From Corynebacterium atypicum (lineage in GTDB: Bacteria > Actinomycetota > Actinomycetes > Mycobacteriales > Mycobacteriaceae), in the NCBI RefSeq assembly GCF_000732945.1, contig NZ_CP008944.1, positions 1,968,767-2,032,766 of the forward strand: a DNA stretch of 64,000 nucleotides. Direction: 5' to 3'. Positions 48,301-56,093 of the stretch are shown piece by piece; position 1 is the first letter of the stretch; every line of letters begins with the position of its first letter. A model generated the notes under the pieces. That model had not been told where the DNA came from. It did not search any database and worked only from the letters and a program-made list of their open reading frames with translations. The translations under genes were made by a program, and so were the position numbers.

Positions 48301-48485
48301 TCCCGGTCCCCGACAGGGACGGCCAGGGCGCACCCGAGGCCCGGCTCGCACCCGACTGGACCGCACACGCTCGCGGCCCCTCCGACGGCGAAGGCGGCCA
48401 CTCCACAACACAGCCCAACCGCGGCACCCGCCCCAATGACAACCCCAGCACCACCCACGACCAGCACCACGAAAAGGAGGACTGA
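45324..48485 (+). CDS. mrpA: Na+/H+ antiporter subunit MrpA with fused MrpB domain
   Basis: 1053 residues with many transmembrane helices. The N-terminal part is a NuoL-like antiporter module (LYCWGYFDSNPRRLAKFASEM, PTPVSAYLHSAAMVKAGIYL, TFGHSLFKATLFMIVGAIDH). The region after about 790 (LMVDVVTRLTFPAMIVVSLYFFFAGHNAPGGGF) corresponds to MrpB, which explains why no separate mrpB follows. The last 110 residues are hydrophilic and disordered. GTG start at 45324. First gene of mrpA-C-D-E-F-G. Confidence 0.95.
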   Translation: MLTLLCALALTAVAAHPIIRAFGRCGFGLLALVPAAGFAWTIQQFAAGTFADGGAITQSIVWIEPLHLNLDFRMDGLSALFSLIILGIGALVLLYCWGYFDSNPRRLAKFASEMVLFATAMFGLVISDALLMMYIFWEITSVLSSLLVGYYGERASSRRAAGQALMVTTFGGLSMLVGIILFGSTTGVWHFSQIPSIPDLAAQPYIVVAVILILAGALSKSAIFPFHFWLPGAMAAPTPVSAYLHSAAMVKAGIYLVARLAPDFHVISAWYLVIIPLGLLTMLVSGWMALRQKDLKLILAYGTVSQLGFIMTVISIGSRETMLAGLAITFGHSLFKATLFMIVGAIDHTSGTRDVEEISGLGKKRPFMFLIAVIAAASMAGIPPLLGFVAKETALDKVATEPLLVGMPSSLILVGIVLDSILTMAYSLFFLYGAFATKPADHPSGGGTSEAIAKMHPFGPKLWASPVVATILTIVLGVWPKPLDWAFTQHLNAAFPATVGEDNAHLELWHGFTPALGLSALIIVCGAVMFLKRDMVHKFQLSTPALGDANAAYDAILAGLRNLSLKLTASTQRGSLMINLGIIFAVLSAMPLTALVFGERNEVRMEVWTSRWQAMAAIIIILAALGATRTHNRLSGVIMVGVTGYGLAMIFALHGAPDLALTQVLVETIQMVIFMLVLRKMPTTTEWKGTPKDNRNRAWLAIITGLSVSLVALFAMNARAARPISELMPALAKEIGHGANTVNVLLVDLRGFDTFGEASVIIIAAVGVASLIYGTRSFARVSHRPTLQAVGRRWLSADIETEKAQNRSLMVDVVTRLTFPAMIVVSLYFFFAGHNAPGGGFAGGLVAALALCLRYLAGGRAELEVTLPIDPSKILGTGLIAAASGIIWPMFVGEPPLTSHVWEGELPLIGEIHVPSALLFDAGVYIIVVGLAMHILTSLGGQIDVDEESRRQRARDRARSLARSTERRRSAAKAKASANVATMPKKIAAAPPIPVPDRDGQGAPEARLAPDWTAHARGPSDGEGGHSTTQPNRGTRPNDNPSTTHDQHHEKED

Positions 48486-48979
48486 TGGTAGCCAACCTCT
48501 TCCTGCTGATGGCCGCCGGCACCATGATCGCCGCCGGCGTCTACCTGGTGCTCGACCGCGCAATGACCAAGATGATGCTCGGGCTGCTGCTCATCGGCAA
48601 CGGCGCCAACCTACTCATCCTCCAGGCCGGCGGCGGACCCGGCTCCCCGCCCATCGACGGGCGCCACGACCAAGTCCACGGCGACCTCATTGCAGACCCA
48701 CTGGCCCAGGCGATGATCCTGACCGCCATCGTCATCTCCATGGCGATGTGCGCCTTTATCCTCACCCTGGCCTACCGCCAATACCGCTACCGCACCGCCG
48801 ACGTCATCGAAGACGACGTCGAGGATGCCGCGATCGCCGCCCGGCCATCCACGGCCGCCGCCGCGCCAGACCACGACGCCTCGGACGACCCGGAAACCGG
48901 CAACCCGACCTCCGAGGGCGACAACTTTGGGCCCAAGTCCTTCGAAGCTCCGGTGAAGGGGGAAGACGACAATGAGTGA
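48485..48979 (+). CDS. mrpC: Na+/H+ antiporter subunit MrpC
   Basis: NuoK-like subunit. 164 residues with three helices (LFLLMAAGTMIAAGVYLVL; KMMLGLLLIGNGANLLIL; DPLAQAMILTAIVISMAMCAFILTLAYR) and the family phrase DPLAQAMILTAIVI. A hydrophilic C-terminal tail of about 55 residues extends beyond the typical length. ATG overlaps the mrpA stop (TGATG). Confidence 0.94.
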   Translation: MVANLFLLMAAGTMIAAGVYLVLDRAMTKMMLGLLLIGNGANLLILQAGGGPGSPPIDGRHDQVHGDLIADPLAQAMILTAIVISMAMCAFILTLAYRQYRYRTADVIEDDVEDAAIAARPSTAAAAPDHDASDDPETGNPTSEGDNFGPKSFEAPVKGEDDNE

Positions 48980-50849
48980 GTACTTCTCCGGGCTCGTCGA
49001 CACCGTCGGCCCCAACATCGCCTTCTTGATCCCCCTGCCGATCCTGCTGCCGGCCATCGCGGCGGCGCTGGCGCTCATCTTCGCCCGCCACCCCATGGCC
49101 CAACGCACCGTGGCGTTCATCGCACTGTTAGCCACCATCGTGACCTCCGCGGTCATGGTGATCGTGGTCGACGCCATCGGCGTGCAGACACTCCAGATCG
49201 GCGGCTGGCAAGCGCCCATCGGCATCACACTCGTGGCCGACCGCCTCTCCACCGTCATGCTCACCGTCTCCGGGCTGATCCTCTTCGCCGTCATGTGGTA
49301 CGGCATCTCCCAGGGCATCCGCGACGGCGACGAGCACGACCCGGTGGCCGTCTTCGTGCCCACCTACCTGCTGCTGTCCATGGGCGTGAACGTCTCCTTC
49401 TTGGCCGGCGACCTGTTCAACCTCTACGTCGGCTTCGAGATCTTCCTCGTCGCCTCCTACGTGCTACTCACCCTCGGCGGATCCGCCTCCCGCGTGCGTG
49501 CCGGCGTCAGCTACGTCATGGTCTCCATGGCCTCATCCATGGTCTTCCTCTTCGGCCTGGCGATGGTCTACGCGGCCGTCGGCACCGTCAACATGGCCCA
49601 GGTGGGCATCCGCATGGAAGACGTCCCGGGCGGCACCCGGGCCGCCATCTTCGGGGTGCTGCTCGTCGCCTTCGGCATCAAAGCCGCGGTCTTTCCGCTC
49701 GACGCCTGGCTGCCGGACTCCTACCCCACCGCGCCGTCGCTAGTCACCGCCGTCTTCGCCGGGCTACTGACCAAGGTAGGCGTCTACTCCATCATCCGCG
49801 TCCAAACCGTCATCTTCCACGACGGCTCCCTGGGCACCATGCTCATGGTGATCGCGCTCGCCACAATGCTGGTAGGCATCCTCAGCGCGATGGCCCAAAA
49901 CGACATGAAACGCCTGCTGTCCTTCACCCTGGTCAGCCACATCGGCTACATGATCTTTGGGCTCGCACTCGGCACCACCCACGGGCTCAACGGCGCAATC
50001 TTCTACGTAGTCCACCACATCCTGGTACAAACCACCCTCTTCCTGGTGGTGGGGCTCATCGAGCGCCAGGCCGGCACCTCCTCACTGCGTCGGCTCGGCT
50101 CGCTGCTCTACGTCACCCCCGTCATCGCGATCCTGTACTTCATCCCCGCCATCAACTTGGGCGGCATCCCGCCGTTTTCCGGGTTCATCGGCAAGGTGCT
50201 GCTCATGCAGGCCGGCGCCGAGGCCGGCGGCTTCTGGGCCTGGCTGCTCATCGGCGGAGCGGTGGCCACCTCGCTGCTCACCCTCTACGTGATGGTGCTG
50301 GTCTGGTCGAAAGGCTTCTGGCGCTCCCGCCGCGACGCCCCCGAAGGCAACCTCGCGATGGCCCGCCCCGCCCCGCTCGCCGACATCACCGACGAGGTCG
50401 AGCTCGGCGAGCGCGAGGACGTCGGCCGGGTGCCCTTCGGCATGATCGCCTCCACCGCGCTGCTCGTGACCGCCTCCTTCGCCATCACCGTCTTCGCCGG
50501 CCCGCTGGTCAACGTCACCGAACGCGCAGCCGAAAGCTCCAGTAACGTCTCGATCTACCGCGAGGCCGTCCTAGGCAAGAACTGGGACAACCCCGGGCGC
50601 AACCTCGACCCCACCACCCGCGAAGACGACGGCCTCGACGCCGAAGAAAGCAGGTCAGGCGACTCCCGCGCCGAGCTAGACAAGCGCGGAACAAACGACG
50701 CCGAGGTGCAGCGCCCCGCCGGCGGACCTGCCCAAGTCAACGCCGATTCCCAAGGCTCTGACGGCACCGTAGCCAACATCGTCGACCCCTCGACCGGCGG
50801 CGAGGCCGGAAAGAAGAACACTTGCCAGGCGAAGGAGGCCGAACAATGA
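48972..50849 (+). CDS. mrpD: Na+/H+ antiporter subunit MrpD
   Basis: NuoM/N-like proton-pumping module. 625 residues; about 14 helices, including MGVNVSFLAGDLFNLYVGFEIFLVASY and AVFPLDAWLPDSYPTAPSLVTAVFAGLLTKVGVY (conserved Lys/Glu ion-path region). A hydrophilic tail of about 100 residues follows the last helix. Overlaps mrpC by 8 bases. Confidence 0.95.
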   Translation: MSEYFSGLVDTVGPNIAFLIPLPILLPAIAAALALIFARHPMAQRTVAFIALLATIVTSAVMVIVVDAIGVQTLQIGGWQAPIGITLVADRLSTVMLTVSGLILFAVMWYGISQGIRDGDEHDPVAVFVPTYLLLSMGVNVSFLAGDLFNLYVGFEIFLVASYVLLTLGGSASRVRAGVSYVMVSMASSMVFLFGLAMVYAAVGTVNMAQVGIRMEDVPGGTRAAIFGVLLVAFGIKAAVFPLDAWLPDSYPTAPSLVTAVFAGLLTKVGVYSIIRVQTVIFHDGSLGTMLMVIALATMLVGILSAMAQNDMKRLLSFTLVSHIGYMIFGLALGTTHGLNGAIFYVVHHILVQTTLFLVVGLIERQAGTSSLRRLGSLLYVTPVIAILYFIPAINLGGIPPFSGFIGKVLLMQAGAEAGGFWAWLLIGGAVATSLLTLYVMVLVWSKGFWRSRRDAPEGNLAMARPAPLADITDEVELGEREDVGRVPFGMIASTALLVTASFAITVFAGPLVNVTERAAESSSNVSIYREAVLGKNWDNPGRNLDPTTREDDGLDAEESRSGDSRAELDKRGTNDAEVQRPAGGPAQVNADSQGSDGTVANIVDPSTGGEAGKKNTCQAKEAEQ

Positions 50850-51358
50850 TCTACAGCGGCGTGCGCAACCGATTCCGGCCGATCACCATCATCTTGTTCA
50901 CCTTGATGTGGTGCCTGCTCATGGGCGAGTTCACCTGGGCCAACGTCATCGGAGGCCTGTTGATCGGCCTGGCCGTCGTCCTCCTGCTGCCCCTGCCCAA
51001 GCTGCCGGTGAGCAACATCTCAATGAACTGGCCGGCCGCCTTCGGCTTCATCCTGCGCTGGTTCAAGGAACTCGTCCAGGCCTCGATCACGGTGGCCTGG
51101 CTGGCCATCCGGCCAAAGGACCCGCCCAAGACAGCCGTGGTGCAAGTCCCCATGCGGGTAGCTAACGAGCTGGTACTCACCCTGGCCACAGCGGCCTACA
51201 ACCTGCAGCCGGGCGGCTCCGTCTCTGACATCGACATCGCCAACCGGCAGTGGACCGTCCACCTCCTCAACGCGGACAACGAGGAGCTGCTCGCCCAGGA
51301 GATAGAAAAAGTCGCGCAACTCGAACGCGACATGATCCGAATCTTTGAGAGGAGCTAG
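50846..51358 (+). CDS. mrpE: Na+/H+ antiporter subunit MrpE
   Basis: 170 residues; N-terminal helices (ITIILFTLMWCLLMGEFTWANVIGGLLIGLAVVLLLPL) and a cytoplasmic C-terminal domain with PMRVANELVLTLATAAYNLQPGGSV, a MrpE hallmark. The ATG at 50846 overlaps the mrpD stop and has GAAGGAGG seven bases upstream, which decides the start. Confidence 0.93.
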   Translation: MIYSGVRNRFRPITIILFTLMWCLLMGEFTWANVIGGLLIGLAVVLLLPLPKLPVSNISMNWPAAFGFILRWFKELVQASITVAWLAIRPKDPPKTAVVQVPMRVANELVLTLATAAYNLQPGGSVSDIDIANRQWTVHLLNADNEELLAQEIEKVAQLERDMIRIFERS

Positions 51359-51360
51359 CC

Positions 51361-51636
51361 GTGGACCCCGCCATTTACAACGCCATCCTCACCGTCGCCG
51401 CCGCGGCGTTCTGCGTGGCCTTCCTCTTGACCACCTACCAGATCCTCGCCGGCCCCAACTCGCTCGACCGGGTGCTCGGCCTCGACGGCATGGTGGCCAT
51501 GATCCAGTGTGCCCTCGCGATGTACATCTGCTGGACGCTCGATACCACCGTCTCCAACGCGATGCTCGTCGTTGCGCTGCTCGGCTTTATCTCCTCGGTA
51601 TCGGTAGCACGCTTTAGAAAGCGGGATGGTTCCTAA
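51361..51636 (+). CDS. mrpF: Na+/H+ antiporter subunit MrpF
   Basis: 91 residues with three helices (ILTVAAAAFCVAFLLTTYQIL; MIQCALAMYICWT; AMLVVALLGFISSVSVARF) and the family phrase GPNSLDRVLGLDGMVAM. GTG start at 51361 with GAGGAG upstream. Confidence 0.93.
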   Translation: MDPAIYNAILTVAAAAFCVAFLLTTYQILAGPNSLDRVLGLDGMVAMIQCALAMYICWTLDTTVSNAMLVVALLGFISSVSVARFRKRDGS

Positions 51637-52094
51637 TGCACCTGCAACTATTCACCGACGTCGTCTCGCTCATCCTCATCTGCTGCGGGGCCTTCCTCGT
51701 GCTGTCCGCTGCGATCGGGCTGCGCCGCTTCCGCGACACGATGTCACGCGTCCACGCGATCACCAAGCTGCAGACAACCGGGCTGATCCTCACCGTCACC
51801 GGGGCAATCATCCGGGTAATCGGCTCGGAGAACTTCGGGGTCTCCGAACGCGCCGACCTAGGCGTGCTGGTGCTGCTCATCCTCTTCACCTTCACCACCA
51901 ACCCCGTCACCGCGCAGCGCCTCGGCCGCGTCGCCCGCCGCGAGGGCCTCTACGGCGACAAAGATTCCATGCTGCGCAACGACGCCCCCGCGGCAAAGAC
52001 GCTACGCACCAAAACCGCACCCAAGTCGCGGGCCAAGACCGGCCGCTCAGTGAAGGGGATGAAAGGCGACGTCGCCACTACCGAGGGGGCCTAA
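51636..52094 (+). CDS. mrpG: Na+/H+ antiporter subunit MrpG
   Basis: 152 residues with three helices, LGRRLPR-like [34 protein letters not shown] and [27 protein letters not shown], both MrpG hallmarks. Start overlaps mrpF stop (TAATG). The 3' end overlaps the convergent YbdK-type gene by 17 bp. Last gene of the operon. Confidence 0.93.
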   Translation: MHLQLFTDVVSLILICCGAFLVLSAAIGLRRFRDTMSRVHAITKLQTTGLILTVTGAIIRVIGSENFGVSERADLGVLVLLILFTFTTNPVTAQRLGRVARREGLYGDKDSMLRNDAPAAKTLRTKTAPKSRAKTGRSVKGMKGDVATTEGA

Positions 52095-53403
52095 GCTGGT
52101 CCATCTCCGCGATGACGCGGTCCACCGCCGGGATCCAGCTGCCGTGCTCCTTGAATAAGGCGCGCTGCCGGGCATAGCCCGCACCGCGGTCAAGGATCTC
52201 GAGCACCAGCTCAAGCTCCTCGGCACAGTTCAGCTCAGCGGCCAGAGGGGCCAGCCGCTGCGTTAAGGTAGCCAGCTCGTCCTTCACCCACGCCTCCGCC
52301 GTCGCCGGCGAGGTGATAATCAAAGCGTCGAGGCCGTAACGCGCCGCCCGCCACTTGTTTTCCGCCAGGTGCCAGGGCTGCAGCTGCGGCAGCTTTTCAC
52401 CGGCGTCGATCATCCGGTCAAAATGCACAACCAGGCAGTACGTGAGCGCCACCAACGCGGCAAGCTCGCGCAGGTTACTCGTCGCATCGCTGACCCGGAC
52501 CTCGATCGTGCCCCACTTAAGCGCAGGCCGGATATCGAAGTGCATCGAACCCGTGTGGTTAATCACCCCCGAGATGCCCTGATCGTGCATGTAGCTCTCC
52601 CACTGAGCCCAGCTCTGGAAGCCATAGGGCATGCCCGCCGTGGGCAGCTGCTGGTAAAGCATCGTCCGATTCGACGCGTAGCCCGTGTCGATCCCATCCC
52701 AGCCCGGCGAAGAGGCCGTGAGCGCCAACAGGTGCGGGAACGTGGTCATAAGAGCGTTGATGATCGGCCAGACCCGATCCTTATGCCGGATCCCCACGTG
52801 GACGTGGATGCCCCAGATGAGCATCTGGCTGCCCCAGTACCGCGTGCGCTCGATGATCTCGTTATACGAGCCCTTCTCGCTCACCGGGTTCTCGCGGAAA
52901 TCAGAAAACGGGTGCGAGCCCGCCCCCCACAACTTGAGCCCCAGTTCGTCGGCCGCCGCACGCACCGCGTCGAGATCGCGCGAAAGCTCCGCGACCACCT
53001 CCGGAACGTCCTGACACACCCCGGTGACCAACTCCACGGTGTTCTTGAGGAACTCCCGCTCCAGGTGCACCTCCGGGTGCCGCTCGTGCACCATGTCGAT
53101 GACCTCGCCTGCCCGAGGCGCAAGGTCGCGCGTCGCCGGGTCGATGAGCGCAAGCTCCCACTCCACGCCCAAGGTGTGCTGCGGGGAGGCGTTAAATTCG
53201 ATGCGGTCGATCTGATCCTCACCGTGGCGGTCCCAGCGGGAAAGATCCAGCGGGCCGCCGGCGTACCCTGTGCTTCCGGTGCGGGACACGCTCTCGGTGC
53301 GGGACACGGCGTCGTCAGTCAAAGCCGAAAGTGAAGGCTCCTGGGCCGCGGCGCGTGCGACCGACCCCAAGGGGCCGTCCACGTTCAAGGGGCTGGGCAT
53401 CAC
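52078..53403 (-). CDS. Carboxylate-amine ligase of the GCS2/YbdK family
   Basis: 441 residues. Glutamate-cysteine-ligase-like catalytic wording: [52 protein letters not shown] and [18 protein letters not shown]. Corynebacteria use mycothiol rather than glutathione, so the product is probably not gamma-glutamylcysteine. The family member Rv0433 of M. tuberculosis has the same neighbours. Non-conserved N-terminal extension of about 55 residues. Confidence 0.88.
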   Translation of the reverse strand: MMPSPLNVDGPLGSVARAAAQEPSLSALTDDAVSRTESVSRTGSTGYAGGPLDLSRWDRHGEDQIDRIEFNASPQHTLGVEWELALIDPATRDLAPRAGEVIDMVHERHPEVHLEREFLKNTVELVTGVCQDVPEVVAELSRDLDAVRAAADELGLKLWGAGSHPFSDFRENPVSEKGSYNEIIERTRYWGSQMLIWGIHVHVGIRHKDRVWPIINALMTTFPHLLALTASSPGWDGIDTGYASNRTMLYQQLPTAGMPYGFQSWAQWESYMHDQGISGVINHTGSMHFDIRPALKWGTIEVRVSDATSNLRELAALVALTYCLVVHFDRMIDAGEKLPQLQPWHLAENKWRAARYGLDALIITSPATAEAWVKDELATLTQRLAPLAAELNCAEELELVLEILDRGAGYARQRALFKEHGSWIPAVDRVIAEMDQLRPPR

Positions 53404-53476
53404 TGCTCACCCGGTCTTTCTTAGAGTCGGTATGGGAGTCGCCCAGAACCCGCCACCCGCCGTGACTCCAGTTAGC

Positions 53477-54745
53477 CTAGAGCTGGACCGGGTTCGCCAA
53501 CACGAGCGTCAAGTCGCCCTCGCCGGCGGTCTTCTTCGGCAACGCGGGATCGTACTCGCGCGCAACCCCACCAACACGATCGGCCAATTCGCGGGCTTTG
53601 CGCTCGATGTCCGGATTACCCGGATGGAAGAAAACCGTGTTCTGCGGCACGGTAAGAACATCGCCGGGGAGATTTCCAACCTCACCCAAGCTGCTGCCCT
53701 CCTTCTTAAACTTATCCGATACCTGCGCAGCCAGCTCCGGGACGGTGGAGTTATTCAGCACATTGATCCGGTGCACGCCATTCTGGCCACCCCCGCGAGC
53801 GGCATCGGACCCGCCGCGGTCGCCCGCACCCGGCGCACTTGGCTTTGCGGATGAGGCAGGGGTGCTCGCCGGCGGCTGGCCGCTAGGGGGAGCAGCCGGC
53901 GCGCTCGCAGCCGGAGCCCGGCTCGAAGGTGCTGCACTCGTGGCCGGGGCATCCGCAGCGTCATCCTTGTTATTTTCGGAGGTCAGGGCGTAAATGCCCC
54001 AGAGCCCCAGCAGCACTGCTACCGCGATGAGCACCATCGCGAGGCCGCGCAGCGGCAGCTTCGCTGCCGCTGATTCGCCGCCGGTTGCGGCGCTGGCGCC
54101 TGCGGCTGCTGGGGCTGTTCCCGCGTTTTTGGGCCCTGCGGCTGCACCTCGGGCTCCCCGAGCGCCCCGGGCTGCTCCTGCACCAGCACCCGCTCCAGCC
54201 GCCGCCCCCGCGGCCCCGGCTCCCGGGGCCGCTAATCCTGCGCCACCGCGGGCCCCGCGGCCCGCGGCGTCTCCATACGCGGAATCTGTGTACGCGCCGT
54301 CGGTGTGCGCATCGTCGGGGTAGTCGGCGTCGGCAAGCTGCTTGCCCCGATACCGCCCATCTGGGTACCGATTGTCCTGATAACCGGCGGGATAGCCGTC
54401 GTCCGGGCTAGCGGTGTGATAGTCGTCGTCTGGGTAGGTCCCGTCGTAGCTGTCCTCGGGGTAGGCCCGGACATAACCATCATCGGGGTAAGCCTCGTCA
54501 TAGCTGCCCTCGGGGTAGGCCCGGCCATAACCATCTTCCGGGTAAGCGGCGTCCGCCCGATAGCCGTCATCTGCGGCGTCTTTGCTGTGCTCGTTGCTAA
54601 AAGCGTCGTCGGCGAAGTCCTCGTAGGTGCCGTCGGGGTCGTTGGTGTAGTCCCATTGGTCGGCGCGACCGGCGTCGCTGTGCTGGTTACGCGAGCGCGG
54701 GTCCCCGCCGCGGGTCCGGTCGAATCCGTCATTCCCATTAGTCAC
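53477..54745 (-). CDS. Membrane protein with LytR_C domain and Tyr/Asp/Pro-rich repeats
   Basis: 422 residues. The N-terminal 160 residues are acidic and repetitive: units of about 10-11 residues with YPEDGY, YPEGSY, YPDDGY, YPEDSY, YPDDDY. An Ala/Gly tract and one transmembrane helix follow (about 234-254, LAMVLIAVAVLLGLWGIYAL), then a Ser/Ala/Pro linker and a C-terminal LytR_C domain (INVLNNSTVPELAAQVSDKF, NTVFFHPGN). Equivalent in position to Rv0431. Possible envelope-structure role. Confidence 0.82.
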   Translation of the reverse strand: MTNGNDGFDRTRGGDPRSRNQHSDAGRADQWDYTNDPDGTYEDFADDAFSNEHSKDAADDGYRADAAYPEDGYGRAYPEGSYDEAYPDDGYVRAYPEDSYDGTYPDDDYHTASPDDGYPAGYQDNRYPDGRYRGKQLADADYPDDAHTDGAYTDSAYGDAAGRGARGGAGLAAPGAGAAGAAAGAGAGAGAARGARGARGAAAGPKNAGTAPAAAGASAATGGESAAAKLPLRGLAMVLIAVAVLLGLWGIYALTSENNKDDAADAPATSAAPSSRAPAASAPAAPPSGQPPASTPASSAKPSAPGAGDRGGSDAARGGGQNGVHRINVLNNSTVPELAAQVSDKFKKEGSSLGEVGNLPGDVLTVPQNTVFFHPGNPDIERKARELADRVGGVAREYDPALPKKTAGEGDLTLVLANPVQL

Positions 54746-54818
54746 ACGCGTAACTTTAATACATTAGCTTGGTTCTTTTTATGCTTCTCGCCCGCGTGTC
54801 TGCGGTGTCCTTGCTGGC

Positions 54819-54963
54819 GTGTCCAAAACGTCACGCCCACTGCCAGAGTCCACCCGCGGGGTGTCCAAAACGTCGCGCCCGGCAGCCGCCGAGCAGCCGC
54901 ACTGTCCAAAACGTCGCACCCAGGCGAAAACCACACCAGGGCTTTGTCTAAAACGTCACCTCA
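54819..54963. repeat. Four-copy array of TGTCCAAAACGTCGC-type repeats
   Basis: Copies begin at 54819, 54861, 54902 and 54944, giving periods of 42, 41 and 42 bases. Each reads close to GTGTCCAAAACGTCGCGCCC; the last is most diverged (TTGTCTAAAACGTCACC). The intervening 21-23 bases are unrelated. It fills most of the 54746-55001 spacer between the LytR_C gene start and the DUF3263 gene end. Confidence 0.85.
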
Positions 54964-55001
54964 GCGCCTCAACCACCAGGCATTCCCCCAGGTCAACGCC
55001 G

Positions 55002-55241
55002 TCACAGCCGCCGGCAGCTACGCAACCTATCCAAGCGACTCAGTAGTAGCGGGTAGCGGCGGCGGGCTTCGGGGACATCAATAAGCACGTTCAGCCGCTG
55101 ATAGAACCGCACCGGAGAAAGACCCAGCTCGCGACGCACTGCCTCCTCGCGGGCGCTAGACGAGCGCGGTGCGTGCGCCGCGAAGCGTAGTATTCGCTCG
55201 TCCTCGGCGCTGAGCTCGCCTTCTTTCTCAACATCAGTCAT
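55002..55241 (-). CDS. DUF3263 family protein
   Basis: 79 residues from ATG 55241 (MTDVEKEGELSAEDERIL). Small, helical, with RREAVRRELGLSPVRFYQRLNVLIDVPEARR resembling a winged-helix-like DNA-binding fold; matches Rv0430 in family and position. No known function. The ATG lies 6 bases after a TACAGT hexamer, so the transcript is probably leaderless. Divergent from def with only 16 bases between the start codons. Confidence 0.8.
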   Translation of the reverse strand: MTDVEKEGELSAEDERILRFAAHAPRSSSAREEAVRRELGLSPVRFYQRLNVLIDVPEARRRYPLLLSRLDRLRSCRRL

Positions 55242-55244
55242 GCC

Positions 55245-55253
55245 TAAACTGTA
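55245..55253. promoter_or_regulatory. Overlapping divergent -10 elements of def and the DUF3263 gene
   Basis: TAAACT (55245-55250, rightward) lies 7 bases before the def ATG; TACAGT (complement of 55248-55253, leftward) lies 6 bases before the DUF3263 ATG. The two hexamers share three bases, so both transcripts would be leaderless and probably compete. Confidence 0.55.
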
Positions 55254-55257
55254 AGCC

Positions 55258-55839
55258 ATGACTATTAGGCCCATCGTCATCTATGGCGACCCTGTTCTGC
55301 ATAACCCGACCAAGCCCGCCGAAGAGCCCTTTGACCAGTATCGCGAGCTCATTGACGATATGTTCGAGACCATGAGAGCTGCCCGCGGCGTAGGCCTCGC
55401 CGCCAACCAGATCGGGCTGCCGTTGCGGATCTTCGTCTACGACTGCCCGGATGACGAGGGCCACCTGCACCGCGGGTACTTTATCAACCCGCAGCTGGAG
55501 ACTTCAGAGATCCCGTTGAGCATGCCCGCCGACGACGGCTCGGACGATGAGGGTTGCCTCTCCGTTCCCGGTGAGGGCTTTGCGACGGGCCGCGCCCACT
55601 GGGCAAAGGTGACGGGCTTTGACCTGGACGGCAACGAGGTGGCTGCCGAAGGCGAGGGTTTTCTGGCGCGGTGCTTCCAGCACGAGGTGGGTCACCTCGA
55701 CGGGTATGTCTACCTGGATGTTTTGATTGGTCGCAACAAGCGGGCGGCGAAGAAGGCGGTGAAGGCCCACGGCTGGTCGGGCGCGGGCAATACCTGGATG
55801 CCGGGCGCGGATAGGGATCCGTTCGGCCACGACGACTAG
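55258..55839 (+). CDS. def: Peptide deformylase
   Basis: Metalloenzyme removing the N-formyl group from nascent proteins. 193 residues with the three deformylase motifs [18 protein letters not shown] and HEVGHLDG (HExxH metal site). Followed after 254 bp by the GNAT gene; order def-GNAT-xthA is shared with M. tuberculosis. Confidence 0.96.
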   Translation: MTIRPIVIYGDPVLHNPTKPAEEPFDQYRELIDDMFETMRAARGVGLAANQIGLPLRIFVYDCPDDEGHLHRGYFINPQLETSEIPLSMPADDGSDDEGCLSVPGEGFATGRAHWAKVTGFDLDGNEVAAEGEGFLARCFQHEVGHLDGYVYLDVLIGRNKRAAKKAVKAHGWSGAGNTWMPGADRDPFGHDD

Positions 55840-55844
55840 CCAGC

Positions 55845-56017
55845 GCGCCGGCAAAAGCCGCACACTAGCAACGAGCACTAACGACAAGCGGAACGTGCGG
55901 CGCAGCCCGTGCGAAGGGTAGCAGCCCGAGCAAAAAGTTAACCGCGCCGGCATAGCCGCGCAGTCGAACCGAGCCAAGTCGGCAAAACTGCGCAGCCGAG
56001 TCGCGCCGGCAAAGCCG
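55845..56017. repeat. Three copies of GCGCCGGCAWAGCCG between def and the GNAT gene
   Basis: Copies at 55845-55860 (one extra A), 55944-55958 and 56003-56017 in direct orientation, in a 254-bp spacer otherwise rich in imperfect repeats (for example AGCCGAG and CGCAGYCGA). No gene is seen in the spacer. Confidence 0.55.
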
Positions 56018-56093
56018 AGCGCACCGCCTAAGAACACCCACGGATAAAGATGCAGCCGAGTAGTCCACTGAAGCACCAGACGAGGACCCAGAA

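Noticed and set aside
54819..54963. CRISPR array
   Set aside because: Repeats are only about 17-20 bases, spacers 21-23 bases, only four copies, and no cas genes are nearby.
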